Assembly: GCA_029817715.1 (NCBI GenBank)
Contig: JARUPY010000606.1
Coordinates: 4,030,001 to 4,094,000, forward strand
Direction of reading: 5' to 3'
Length of the DNA stretch: 64,000 nucleotides
Origin: Melastoma dodecandrum
Lineage: Eukaryota > Streptophyta > Magnoliopsida > Myrtales > Melastomataceae
The notes below the pieces were generated by a model. It made no database searches. It was not told the DNA's origin and saw only the letters and a program-made list of their open reading frames with translations. Of this stretch, positions 55,214 through 64,000 are shown in pieces. Both the position numbers and the translations under genes were made by a program. How positions within the stretch are numbered: the first letter of the stretch is position 1; each line of letters opens with the position of its first letter.

Positions 55214-56185
55214 GGTAAATTTAATCAATATGCGAACTTTACGTTTTATCATATCGTTTAAAAAATTTTGAATTTGGTCTTATTTAAATTTTATTTTTTA
55301 ATTTGGGCCTATTTGTAATGGTCGATCGTTCGCTTTCACCGTTAGACTTTTAGATTATCCGACCTGTCTTTAAACGTTTTTTTTTTTATTTTTACTACGT
55401 GTACTACGATAACGAAATAAATCAGGAAGGGGAATAGGGTGAGGGTTCTTGTCCGGGGCCCCTCCCGACCGCCAGTAACGTCGTTGCAACCGCCACATCA
55501 ACCGCCATCTCCTCGGCCTGAAACGTCCCCTGAACCTCCATGGGCAATGGCGTGATCCCCGCGATGGACAAGGACTTGGTCAGCCTCTTGCTGGAGGGAG
55601 GCCCGGGGGTCTGTCGACTCCGAAGCGGCCGCCGAGGGACAGCTCAAGGGTGAGCTCGACCTCCTCGGGTAGCTCATTAGGGGCCCTGATTTCTGGGTGG
55701 GTAGGGATTCTTTCTATTCGGCCAACCGACGGTGGGTTCCTTCATCTTTGGGTAAAGCGAGTACGATCAACCATCACAACATGAACATGTTGCGCAGGAT
55801 CAAGAGCATTGCTTCCGGCCGCACCTCCGTTTCCTCTTACCCTGTAAGATTCTCCCCCCTTTCTTTCTTTTCTGGGTTTGTGCCCTGTTTGTTTCGATTG
55901 TTATTCGCTCTGCCTTTTTTTTTTTTTTTTTGTTGAGGATTCGTTTGGTCGAAGCGGAGGAGAATGTTGAGATCGATAGGCAAGATATGACACGTTAGAC
56001 ACACGTCGGACCACGTAAGAACCACGTAAGAAAGAGAAAAAAGACGTTAGAAACACGTTATATAAGCAAAACGGTCGTTACGAATATGGCCAAATTAAAA
56101 AGTAAAATTAAAACAAGATCAAATTCAAAACTTTTTAAAGTATATGTCAAAACGTAGAGTTTGGGCAAAATATCGATATTTTGCG
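55214..56185 (+). mobile_element. Pack-MULE-like element with captured gene fragment
   Basis: Termini are inverted repeats of roughly 100 bp (left 'cgtttaaaaaattttgaatttgg', right inverted 'ctttaaaaagttttgaatttg') and resemble those of the MULE at 32189-35208. The flanks TGAAGACAT (55205-55213) and TGAAGGCAT (56186-56194) agree at 8 of 9 bases, a MULE-type target duplication. The interior (55450-55850) is markedly GC-richer than the surroundings, has coding character and a splice donor, and no transposase. That combination defines a Pack-MULE. Confidence 0.8.
55781..55843 (+). pseudogene. captured exon fragment, resembles shaggy-like kinase N-terminus
   Basis: Reads MNMLRRIKSIASGRTSVSSYP and ends at a good donor (CCT/GTAAGA). 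The phrase resembles the start of plant GSK3/shaggy-like theta kinases, from memory. The upstream GC-rich part (55540-55690) may belong to the same or another captured sequence but is broken by stops. Confidence 0.4.
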
Positions 56186-56194
56186 TGAAGGCAT

Positions 56195-56825
56195 TATTAA
56201 TAAAAAATATTAACATAAAATAATATAAAATAATCCCATCCTTATCTGTCCTCTTTTTTTGCATTCTATTCTTGTTGTTTTTCTCGTAGATGAGACGGTC
56301 CCCACAAAACTTCGTCATAAAAAAAGGCATTTCTCATATGTTGAACAGCCCGTTTCTTTTTCTTTTTTGTTTCCCTCTAAATCTTACCCTAAATTTTTGT
56401 CAGGACTCACAATTAAAGATTTGGGACACTCGAAATACTTCTACAATTACTCGCAACATACAGAAAATGTGTTGCGTTTTTTGACTTTTTAAAATGTAAC
56501 GTGTAGTTAACGAGTTAACGATTTACCAATCTATCAATTATTTTAAACTTGGGATAGCCCCTCGTGAGATATTTGTCCAAACTAATAGTATTGTCTTTTT
56601 CTGTAACAACGACAATATTCAAAATTAGTTGATACGTATGCCAACTAAATTCACTGTTTCGTATTGGAGACTGCACGTAACCAAAAGGTCGTGTCCCTTT
56701 GGTCGCACTTCACGCTTTGGTTACACTAAAAGTAAACTTCGGCTATATACACAATTCCATAAGACCCACAAATAAATAAATTACAATAACCAACCATGCC
56801 AAGGACGCCAGACTCCGGCCCACTA
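56195..56825. other. intergenic and 3' UTR of SGR
   Basis: AT-rich, no coding; a small palindrome (gtaaccaaa .. tttggttac) at about 56678-56726. The part next to 56826 is the likely SGR 3' UTR. Confidence 0.45.
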
Positions 56826-58094
56826 CTAGTCTGCTAGGCTCCCTGACGGCAAACCGAGCCCCCCACGGTCATCTTCCTCCGGCCGTTTTCGGCTCAGTCC
56901 CATCCCCGGAGGGAAACAACATTCACAATCCGCCTGGCATGGCTCTGGCAACACCCACTTGCTTGACAAATCTTCTACTTCGACCGGGCACGGCTCGTCG
57001 CCCTGGCTCTCCCCCGGCTTATGTGTCCCCGTGTCCTTCAACGGGCCCCAGCATTCGACCTTGTTGAATTCCTTGATGTTGGAGTGGAAGTAAACCCAGA
57101 CAAGCGCCTCCTGAAGCTCCGGGTAGTGGTTCAGCAGGTTGCCATCGCCGTGAACGAATGCACTCAACACCTAAACGACATCTTCAGCTTATCGATACAC
57201 CAGAACTCGGATTCTGAATATGGACTGGGCGGGAACGTACCACGGGGAGTTCCTTGGAGAAGATGAAGTAGCGGAGGCGGGCGCAGAGGTCGAGGAGGAA
57301 GTGGCCGCCGCTGATGTGGCAGTGGACGTGGAGGGACATCTTGCCCTTCACCTTCTTCCACTCCGCCACGACTTCGTCCCTCTGAAATCTGTTGTACCAT
57401 CCTTGTAACTGCTCATCAAAATTTACGAAAACTTAACAAGATGAGATGAACATCTTGGCAGAAGATGTTGAGTTCAACTAAACACGTGAGACAGAAGCAA
57501 AGTTGCCTAACAAAAAGTAAGCAAGGACAAAATATAAAGGAGCCCCCACTTTTGCCACGAACAAGTAATTCCTAGTTAAACTCTAGATGCTTATCGAATT
57601 AATATTAAATATTTAACAACTGAAATCTGTAATCATCGACCTCAACTTTCAAATCCTTCTTCTATCAGGAGTTTTGTTTATTATATATATACCTGGGAGT
57701 TGTTGATTGTCTGAGAGATGGCGAGAGTGAGCTTGGAGGTGACATCGCTGTGGGTCAAGGTGTAAGTCCTCGGGAGCTTCCCCGGGTGTTTCCTCTCGTC
57801 AACCCCTAGGAACATCACCTTCAGCTTCGACGCCTCGAATATCGCCGGCCCGAACAGCCTCGCCACCTTACCCCAGGAAAAGAGGATCGTAACTCAAAAT
57901 CGAACCTCCTTGACAGCCCAGTCGACGGATAGACGGACGAGTTTTTGAAGACTCACCGGGAAAAGGGGGGTTCGGTTGGTCCTTCTGAACCTGTAGGAAA
58001 ACAGAGTCCCCTGTTTCTGGGGAAGCAGGGGGGATAAGGAGGGCTTCATCTCGGAGGGAAGAACAGGGGAGAGAGAGAGGGTTAAGGTCCCCAT
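56826..58094 (-). CDS. SGR: STAY-GREEN, chloroplast Mg-dechelatase
   Basis: Four exons (58094-57957, 57866-57693, 57408-57241, 57170-56826) give 274 codons, close to the 268 of Arabidopsis SGR1. A Ser/Arg-rich transit peptide occupies exon 1. The catalytic core is complete: VARLFGPAIFEASKLKV, LPRTYTLTHSDVTSKLTLAI, LHVHCHISGGHFLLDLCARL, YFIFSKELPVV-type join, FVHGDGNLL, ALVWVYFHSNIKEFN. The C-terminal Cys-rich motif of true SGRs, lost in SGR-like proteins, is present (LPEPCQADCECCFPPG). SGR removes Mg from chlorophyll a to start chlorophyll breakdown in senescence and recruits catabolic enzymes at LHCII. Confidence 0.95.
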
Positions 58095-60211
58095 GACTCT
58101 AAAGAGCTGCCGAAGCTAACTCCTCTCCCGACTTGGATCTTGTGGCCGAGTGAGTTTAATCGAGTGTTGAAGATGAGGGAAGAGGTTTGAGTAAGAGGCA
58201 GGAAAGGTGTTCCGGGAGGTGAGGCGATGAAGGGAGAAACAGGGGAGGTGGGGGAGGGTTTGGTTTTGCTTTGAAGGGGGAAGTTTCTGATGGTTTCTTG
58301 GGTCGGGTAGATGATGCGTGTCGGGCATGTCAAGCTATACTTTCTTCTTTTGCTTTTTTTGTCGGTTATTCTATTCGATTCACTAGTAGGGATTAAAAAA
58401 TTTATATGCAAAGAGTTCATTTAAGGTATTTTCCAAGTGTTTTGCTTTTTTGTTGATTGGAACCTCTTTGCCACGTGGGGATGGGGTTTGAGACTCGGTT
58501 ATGATACTATATTTTTACTAGATTTAAATACTAATTTAAAACGATTATTTGATTCTGGACTTGGGTTTGCACTTCAACGACGGATAATATATCCCCCTGC
58601 TCGAGTTGAAGCATCATCGACGACCCATCCACGACTTAAAGTAACCCTAAAACTATATCACGCCGTCTGATAATCAACTTTAACCCAAAAATTAACTAAA
58701 AAAAACTTTGACTCTCGTTCTAGTTGAAATATATAGAAAGAAAAAGAGAGTAAACCCAGGTAGGTTGAGGTCCCTTGGATTAAAACTTAGAGCAAGTAAA
58801 TCCCAGTAAGCAGACGAAGAGAGTGGATCAAGTTTAAACACGTACGCTGTCATCGGCTGTCTTTGTCTCACCGCCCTTCCCAACTTTGGCGTTCTGATCT
58901 CACTCCCTCCTTGTTTTCCACATTTATTTTATCATTCTCCTTCTCTCCGGAAAAGAGTCATCCAAAGCTAAAAGATTAAAAGATTCGTTTCATTTCATTC
59001 ACTAATACGTCGGTCAAATATTCCACGTACGGCTTAGGTTAGGTATTTCAAGGCAGTGAATCCAAAGGACGTCGTTCTGTGTGGGAAGAAGAAAAAGAGA
59101 GATGGGATTCCTCAAGTTTAGGTTTTCCTCTATAAGGAAAAAACCTTTGTCCCTATGACAACGAAAGGACACGTTGCTTTCGTCTCCTTGAGGTATGGAG
59201 GGATGTTTAATTCCTTGTTTAAACAACTCGAGTTGAAAGTCGCATGACAGTGACAGAGAAGAGAAAGAGAGGCTTAAGTTAAACCAAACGTCTCCGTGAT
59301 TGTTGAGGAGGACCTCATCAAAAGTCATAGTTAAATGCTTTCCATTTTCCCACCCAATTAGCTATTTTTATTTTGACGACGATCCTTTTCTACAACGTGT
59401 GAAATTTTAATAAATTTTACTTTGATCACGAATTTGGGTATTCAATGTTTGTCTTATCTTTGGATAAGACAACTATGATATTAGTAGGGAAATTTATGTT
59501 GGATTGATTGGATTTGGGTTCCATACAAAGTCCTGTCGGCCCATTAAGGTTATACCATTTCAACCGGAGGGAGACAATGCCTAGTACAACTAAACTTTCA
59601 TATGATAAAGAAGATAAAAAAGAAAGAGCCACCGACACGGTGGAAGAAACACCACCATTCACAAACCAAAGGACTCCAACACCGAATGAATGCCGGAAGC
59701 TCGTTCGGGCCAAATCGACATCAGAATCATCTACCAGGGAGTATAATGACTAGATATATCGAAAGCCTGGGAGATGGGAACTTACCGAGGGCTCGTCAGC
59801 ACTCTCCGTTGTGGCTAAGCTTTAAAAACTTCGAGCTATTCATCTCGTTCCCAGAGAAGGATAAGTATGATTGAAAAATCCAGGCTTGATCTCTCTAATG
59901 GATTAATGGGAAATCAGGCTTCCAATAAAAGGAAAAAAAAAAACAGCAATTCATTGGGCTTAGGTATGGGTTTGAGGGGAGTTATTAAACCAAAAAAGCC
60001 CAGAATTAAGGAAGCCAATATCTAGTAAAGGCTAGTTCATTAAACTAAGTAACTATCCAATTAATGTCACATGTATTAGATTAATTCTATTGATAAATAT
60101 AGTCTAGGATTGTACAACAATGTATTGAAAGATTTAATTCCAAGATCCATTCTTCAATATCTTACATCTTCTTTTCCGGTTCCCTCATGTAATTCTTACA
60201 TTCTTACATTA

Positions 60212-60232
60212 TTCTTCTTCTTCTTCTTCTTC
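60212..60232. repeat. (TTC)7 microsatellite
   Basis: Seven perfect TTC units. Confidence 0.85.
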
Positions 60233-60697
60233 TATCTCTTTCCCTGACATATAATTCTTTAAATATACAACCACTACTATCAACAATCATAGACATTGAG
60301 GATGTGCTTCTACTGGAAGTAGACAACTAATCCCATCATTCCCTTGAAGACAAACTCCTCATTGTCGAGAATGTGAATTAGTAGTAAACAAGACAATATC
60401 CTAGAGTAGCGAGAATGTGATGTACTTTCATTGTGAAAAGGATGGATACATGTTAAAATTAACCTAACACCTACATTCTCTAGAAGCCTCACGAACCCTT
60501 CTAAAGATTCTTCGGGAGAATCAAAACTAAGGCCGGGAAAGTTACAGCATGGCCAAGAAATATCGAGAAGGTAAAATTTAAGGCTCAAATTTTACATGAC
60601 AGGTGGTAGGTAGAAAAACTAGAGTGGTAAAATTCCTAAGGATAATAATCTATAAACGTGACAAATTTAGAGTTTTACGTTTTGGGCTGAACTCTCC

Positions 60698-60705
60698 TAT
60701 AAATA
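60698..60705 (+). promoter_or_regulatory. TATA-like box, possible LTR or orphan promoter
   Basis: TATAAATA followed by 'gggagcaggtcttcatttg', a layout common in plant LTR R-regions. No terminal TG..CA or gag found, so the origin is open. Confidence 0.3.
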
Positions 60706-61864
60706 GGGAGCAGGTCTTCATTTGTTGTTGCGCTCAACATTCCGAGAGCAATAAGTATTGAGTTAACTTCCCCTCCTCTCTCCGAAAGTTGCTTTCTCTT
60801 GTTCTTTTCCTTCAAATAGTAATTAGCAATTTTCTCCTGCGATGATAGTTTTAGTCCGAGTGTAGGACGGGTATAACGTGGGAAACAGGTCGTGTGTCTA
60901 ACAATACATACAGAAGAACGGTAGGAAGCATGCATGAATCATGCGTAAGGTGATGTGATGCAAAAGTGAAGTAAAAAGAAGTTATTTGTAATAGAAGCTC
61001 AGGATGCAAACTCTTTGTTTTAGGTGGAACATTTACATGTTTTGAATGATGATGACGAAACGCAAGACATGCAATTGAAAGCTTCGTATGTATGTGATTA
61101 CAATCATCATTGCTTGTTCTTCAAGGACTAATAAGTGAAAGAATCAATTATGGGATGAACAAGATGACCATTTGCAAGCACAAATTGAAGAGAAAAGGAT
61201 GATTTATACATGAATCTTTAAATATGGAGTGACAGCTCGTCAGTTATTCTTATGTATTTCAAAATTAGATTGTTACGATTTGTTTAGAAAATATTGGTTT
61301 ATTGAATATGAAGGAAATCATCTCCTTTATATATATATATTTGAATTTTTTTAATTAAATCCCTTTATCTATCTATCAATTAATTTAATAAAAGATAATT
61401 TATTTTACCAAAGTTACTAAAATTTTAATAAAATTATAAAATACTAAGGAAAAATTAAAATAAAAAATAACGAAAATACTATAAAAGATCAATTTTAAAA
61501 TGCTAATTTACCGAAAGAAGAGTTCACTTATTTTCTTAATAAAGTTACTTAAACTAGACATTTTACAACCATTATAAAATCTATATGAAATATACTATAA
61601 TATAAAATTATTTTGTGCTAAGGGGTCCGTCCCTTGGTTACCATAGAATAAATGTCCTATAATTCCACATTTATTGCATCCATTATCTTTCGAAATGCAC
61701 GAAATAGTCTGAATTCCCTGCCGCACGATCTTTCATTGTATTCCTGCGTGTTTCGTCATCATTAGCACGTGACTTGTTTTGCTGAGGGAAACGTGAAATG
61801 AAATATATTTTTTGACGGGATTTTCCACGATGACGGACGGAATGATCTACTGGGAAATAAAACC

Positions 61865-61872
61865 TATAAATA
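61865..61872 (+). promoter_or_regulatory. TATA box upstream of the Gnk2-type pseudogene
   Basis: TATAAATA, 73 bp before the presumed original start position (ACG at 61938-61940). The box is inside a longer open frame, which shows that the longer frame's start at 61812 is not the real one. Confidence 0.55.
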
Positions 61873-61937
61873 GGGTCCCGTTAACGAAGTATCTGCTCGA
61901 CGTACAAGAGATCATTGAAAATATACACAAGCACACA

Positions 61938-62308
61938 ACGCTTTTGGTCCCGGTGGTGGTGGTTGCCTTTGTTCATGCGTCGAGCCTGGACTATTGGAGA
62001 CTCTGCAACGAGCGATTGAGTGCATCGGACGAAGGACTTAAGTTTGCCCTCGAAATCCTTATCCAGGGTACGGCCCATGGCTCTAACCACTATCTGATTG
62101 CGAGGGTAATTGCGGCGAATTTGGGCATGTTTATGCCGTCGTTAGGTGTGCATTGGACTACAACATTAGCGATTGCACGGTTTGTCTTAATGCGGTGAAG
62201 GAAGATTTATTCAATACGTGCAGCCACAGCATGGGAGCGCAAATTCTCTACACGAATTGCCTGATGAGGTACGTGATCTACGACTTCCCCGACTTCAACT
62301 GGGAGTAG
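61938..62308 (+). pseudogene. Gnk2/DUF26 secreted protein (CRRSP-like), start lost and frameshifted
   Basis: A signal peptide is clear (LLVPVVVVAFVHASS) but its first codon is ACG where ATG is expected. The mature part begins CNERLSASDEGLKFALEIL; near 62093-62096 the frame changes, and the other frame carries the Gnk2 core: GEFGHVYAVVRCALD, SDCTVCLNAVKEDLFNTC, GAQILYTNCLMRYVIY and stop at 62306-62308. C-x8-C-x2-C spacing is partly kept. Intact relatives such as ginkbilobin-2 are antifungal or mannose-binding. Two disabling changes suggest a recent pseudogene. Confidence 0.7.
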
Positions 62309-63230
62309 ACGCCGCGGCAGCTTTTTTCGGCATATACCATTTCATGCTAATGTCTCTTTGCATTGTGGATGTTGACTTCGTTGGGATTACAGCTTTTACC
62401 AAGAAAAGTAAATCAGGAATAGTTTCGTAAGATATATTTCCCCGTGTTATCAATCCGTGGTCAAGCACGAATCTCGCTTCTTCTACAAATGTCCTGAGCT
62501 TATTCATATACTCCCTGCTTGTATTTCGTGTTCCTATAGTGTAGTCACTCGACTCTAAAGGCTAATGTTCGCATGTAGCCTTGTCTAGCACATTTGCGTT
62601 CGTGTTCGCAACTTACCATATCATTCACATTACGAACAAACTAGTCAAGATGAACTGATAAGAACTAATACAGGAATTCGATGATGTGCAAGTCATCGTC
62701 TAGTATAAGATTGTAACGAGTTGGAAAATAATTGACGGGAAACTTTCGTGAATCGAAACAAAATAGCAAAGGACGGTTTAAATTTAAGAATCGTCTTCTA
62801 CTTAACTAACATAATACATGAGGAACAACACATAAAGGAAGGTCGTATCTCATATATCATCCTTTTATCAACATAATTATTCGGGATAGAACGCGGTTCG
62901 TATTTTATGACGGACTCTTGTTTACTTTATGATCGTAAATCGCGATGACCAAACTGAAGGGAATTCCTACTCATTTACAAAACGCCTCCTTACTTCATTA
63001 AGCGAATGATTCGAAACAAATTATGAACCGTCCGTGGAAAAATTTGATCAGTTGATTCTGTGCATACAAGAAATGTTATGTACGAGTATAAAGAATGATG
63101 CATTGCTAATGAAGAAAGAGTGAAAGGGAATTTAGAAGAAGTTTTTGGACTCAGAAGTAATTTCCAATTATGATCATTGTAACAATGCTTACCCGGGAAG
63201 CAACAATGTCGTGGTTTCGTTCTGGAAGCT
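62309..63230. other. intergenic between Gnk2 copies
   Basis: No coding evidence. Confidence 0.4.
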
Positions 63231-63545
63231 TTTGATCACAGTGGGTGATGGTTGACTTCGCTGAGGCTTCCTGTGATTCCTGGAGCTGGTATGGGGAATC
63301 TGCAATGAGAGATCGAGTAGCTTATTTCTGCAGGATTATTTGTGCAAGGGTGGTGCGTTCGGCAAGTTCAGGAATGTCTATGAAGTTTGTAGCTGAGTCA
63401 CGACACTCCTCATTGCAGATTGCGAGTCTTGTCTTAATACGGCGAAGGAAGAGTTATTCAGGGGATGCGGCGACAAAGTGGGAACACATAGATCCGAAAT
63501 GAGAAATGTCGGGAAAGGCATGAGATCTACAACTTTACGGACGAC
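63231..63545 (+). pseudogene. second Gnk2/DUF26 relic
   Basis: One plus frame contains GKFRNVYEVCS, a stop, then DCESCLNTAKEELFRGCGDKVG, which aligns with SDCTVCLNAVKEDLFNTC of the neighbour about 1.2 kb upstream. The signal peptide and the last Cys are not found. It is an older tandem copy. Confidence 0.6.
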
Positions 63546-64000
63546 AATCAAGAGTGACACATTTCAATGGTCTCCGCGGCAGATCATTCCATACTGTTGC
63601 ATATAGGTTTTGATGATGAACCCTGACCTTCTATATAACAGAAGTCAAACATCTACTTTACAGAAGCTAATCACGTTGAGAACTTTCTGTAAGAAATATT
63701 TTTGTGATTAAATGATTGGTTAATGATTAATTAATCACGAAATGATAAGAATTTGATCAGATCAAATCAAACCGATTACGTTTTCAAATAACCACATTAG
63801 GGATTATAATTTCCATAGAAGGAAATATAATCTTCTATTTATGGCAAGGTTCTCTAAGGTTGTCTACAACCTTCTGTGGATTCATATGACCACCATATGA
63901 TCATTATTTGGGATGTAAATCATTACCATCTGTCTAGATACATTCATTTGAGTGTGCTAAACAGAATGGTTTCGGTTTCAATTCATATGGAAGTTAATAT
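63546..64000. other. intergenic to window end
   Basis: AT-rich, nothing recognised. Confidence 0.4.

Larger units (their letters stand above)
58095..61860. other. gene-poor stretch upstream of SGR
   Basis: Nothing coding is supported over 3.7 kb. 58095-58350 is the SGR 5' region (purine-rich). Open frames at 59426-59874 and 60310-60935 have no recognised domain. The stretch 60660-60950, with a TATA box and CT-rich follow-up, may be an old LTR promoter or a non-coding transcript start. Confidence 0.45.

Noticed and set aside
61812..62198. 128-codon plus ORF starting MTGFSTM
   Set aside because: Its start lies upstream of the TATA box of the Gnk2-type pseudogene, and it departs from the conserved frame midway.
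1..64000. CRISPR arrays, bacterial operons or organelle DNA
   Set aside because: No regularly spaced direct repeats; intron-rich plant nuclear genes throughout.

Overview
The window is nuclear DNA of a flowering plant, almost certainly a core eudicot. The genes have many short GT-AG introns, plant-only families are present (CBF/DREB1, STAY-GREEN, PUX, ATL RING, DUF4378, HOTHEAD-like), and the gene-poor parts hold copia elements, Mutator-like elements (MULEs), small TIR elements and one endogenous pararetrovirus. The gene set does not fix the species.

Layout. 1-8 kb is repeat-rich: an old LTR-element leader, a truncated minus-strand Ty1/copia element whose 5' LTR carries a 246-bp GAA microsatellite, and a decayed plus-strand copia relic. 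8.3-22.4 kb is a compact genic block: a PAS-containing Raf-like kinase (minus, 13 exons), PIG-U of the GPI transamidase (minus, 14 exons), and a UBX/UIM protein of the PUX8/9/13 type (plus, 11 exons). PIG-U and PUX are divergent, with 388 bp between start codons. 22.4-26 kb has a perfect 24-bp hairpin and a dead RING-H2 copy. 26.2 kb is an intronless CBF/DREB1 gene; its 3' flank is repeated at 29.3-31.5 kb without a second CBF and with a TIR element inserted at a site that is still empty in the first copy. 32.2-35.2 kb is a MULE with 9-bp target duplication, a decayed transposase and an antisense GRF zinc-finger gene.

36.7-46.9 kb is the most unusual region. A DUF4378 gene is split by an 8.9-kb intron that houses a caulimovirid-like endogenous pararetrovirus of about 8 kb in the same orientation. 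Its order is coat-like, movement, protease, reverse transcriptase, RNase H remnant, two unidentified downstream ORFs, promoter, a 102-codon ORF, and a tRNA-Met primer site at the far end. It is broken at many places.

48.5-50.1 kb has two tandem ATL-type RING-H2 genes, the source family of the dead copy at 24 kb. 52-54.4 kb is a HOTHEAD-like GMC oxidoreductase. 55.2-56.2 kb is a Pack-MULE-like element with a captured kinase-like exon. 56.8-58.1 kb is STAY-GREEN (minus). 58-64 kb is gene-poor and ends in two dead Gnk2/DUF26 secreted-protein genes.

The host genes do not form one pathway. The exon models for the kinase, PIG-U, PUX, GMC, SGR and DUF4378 genes were built by hand from splice sites, and each sums to a whole number of codons.
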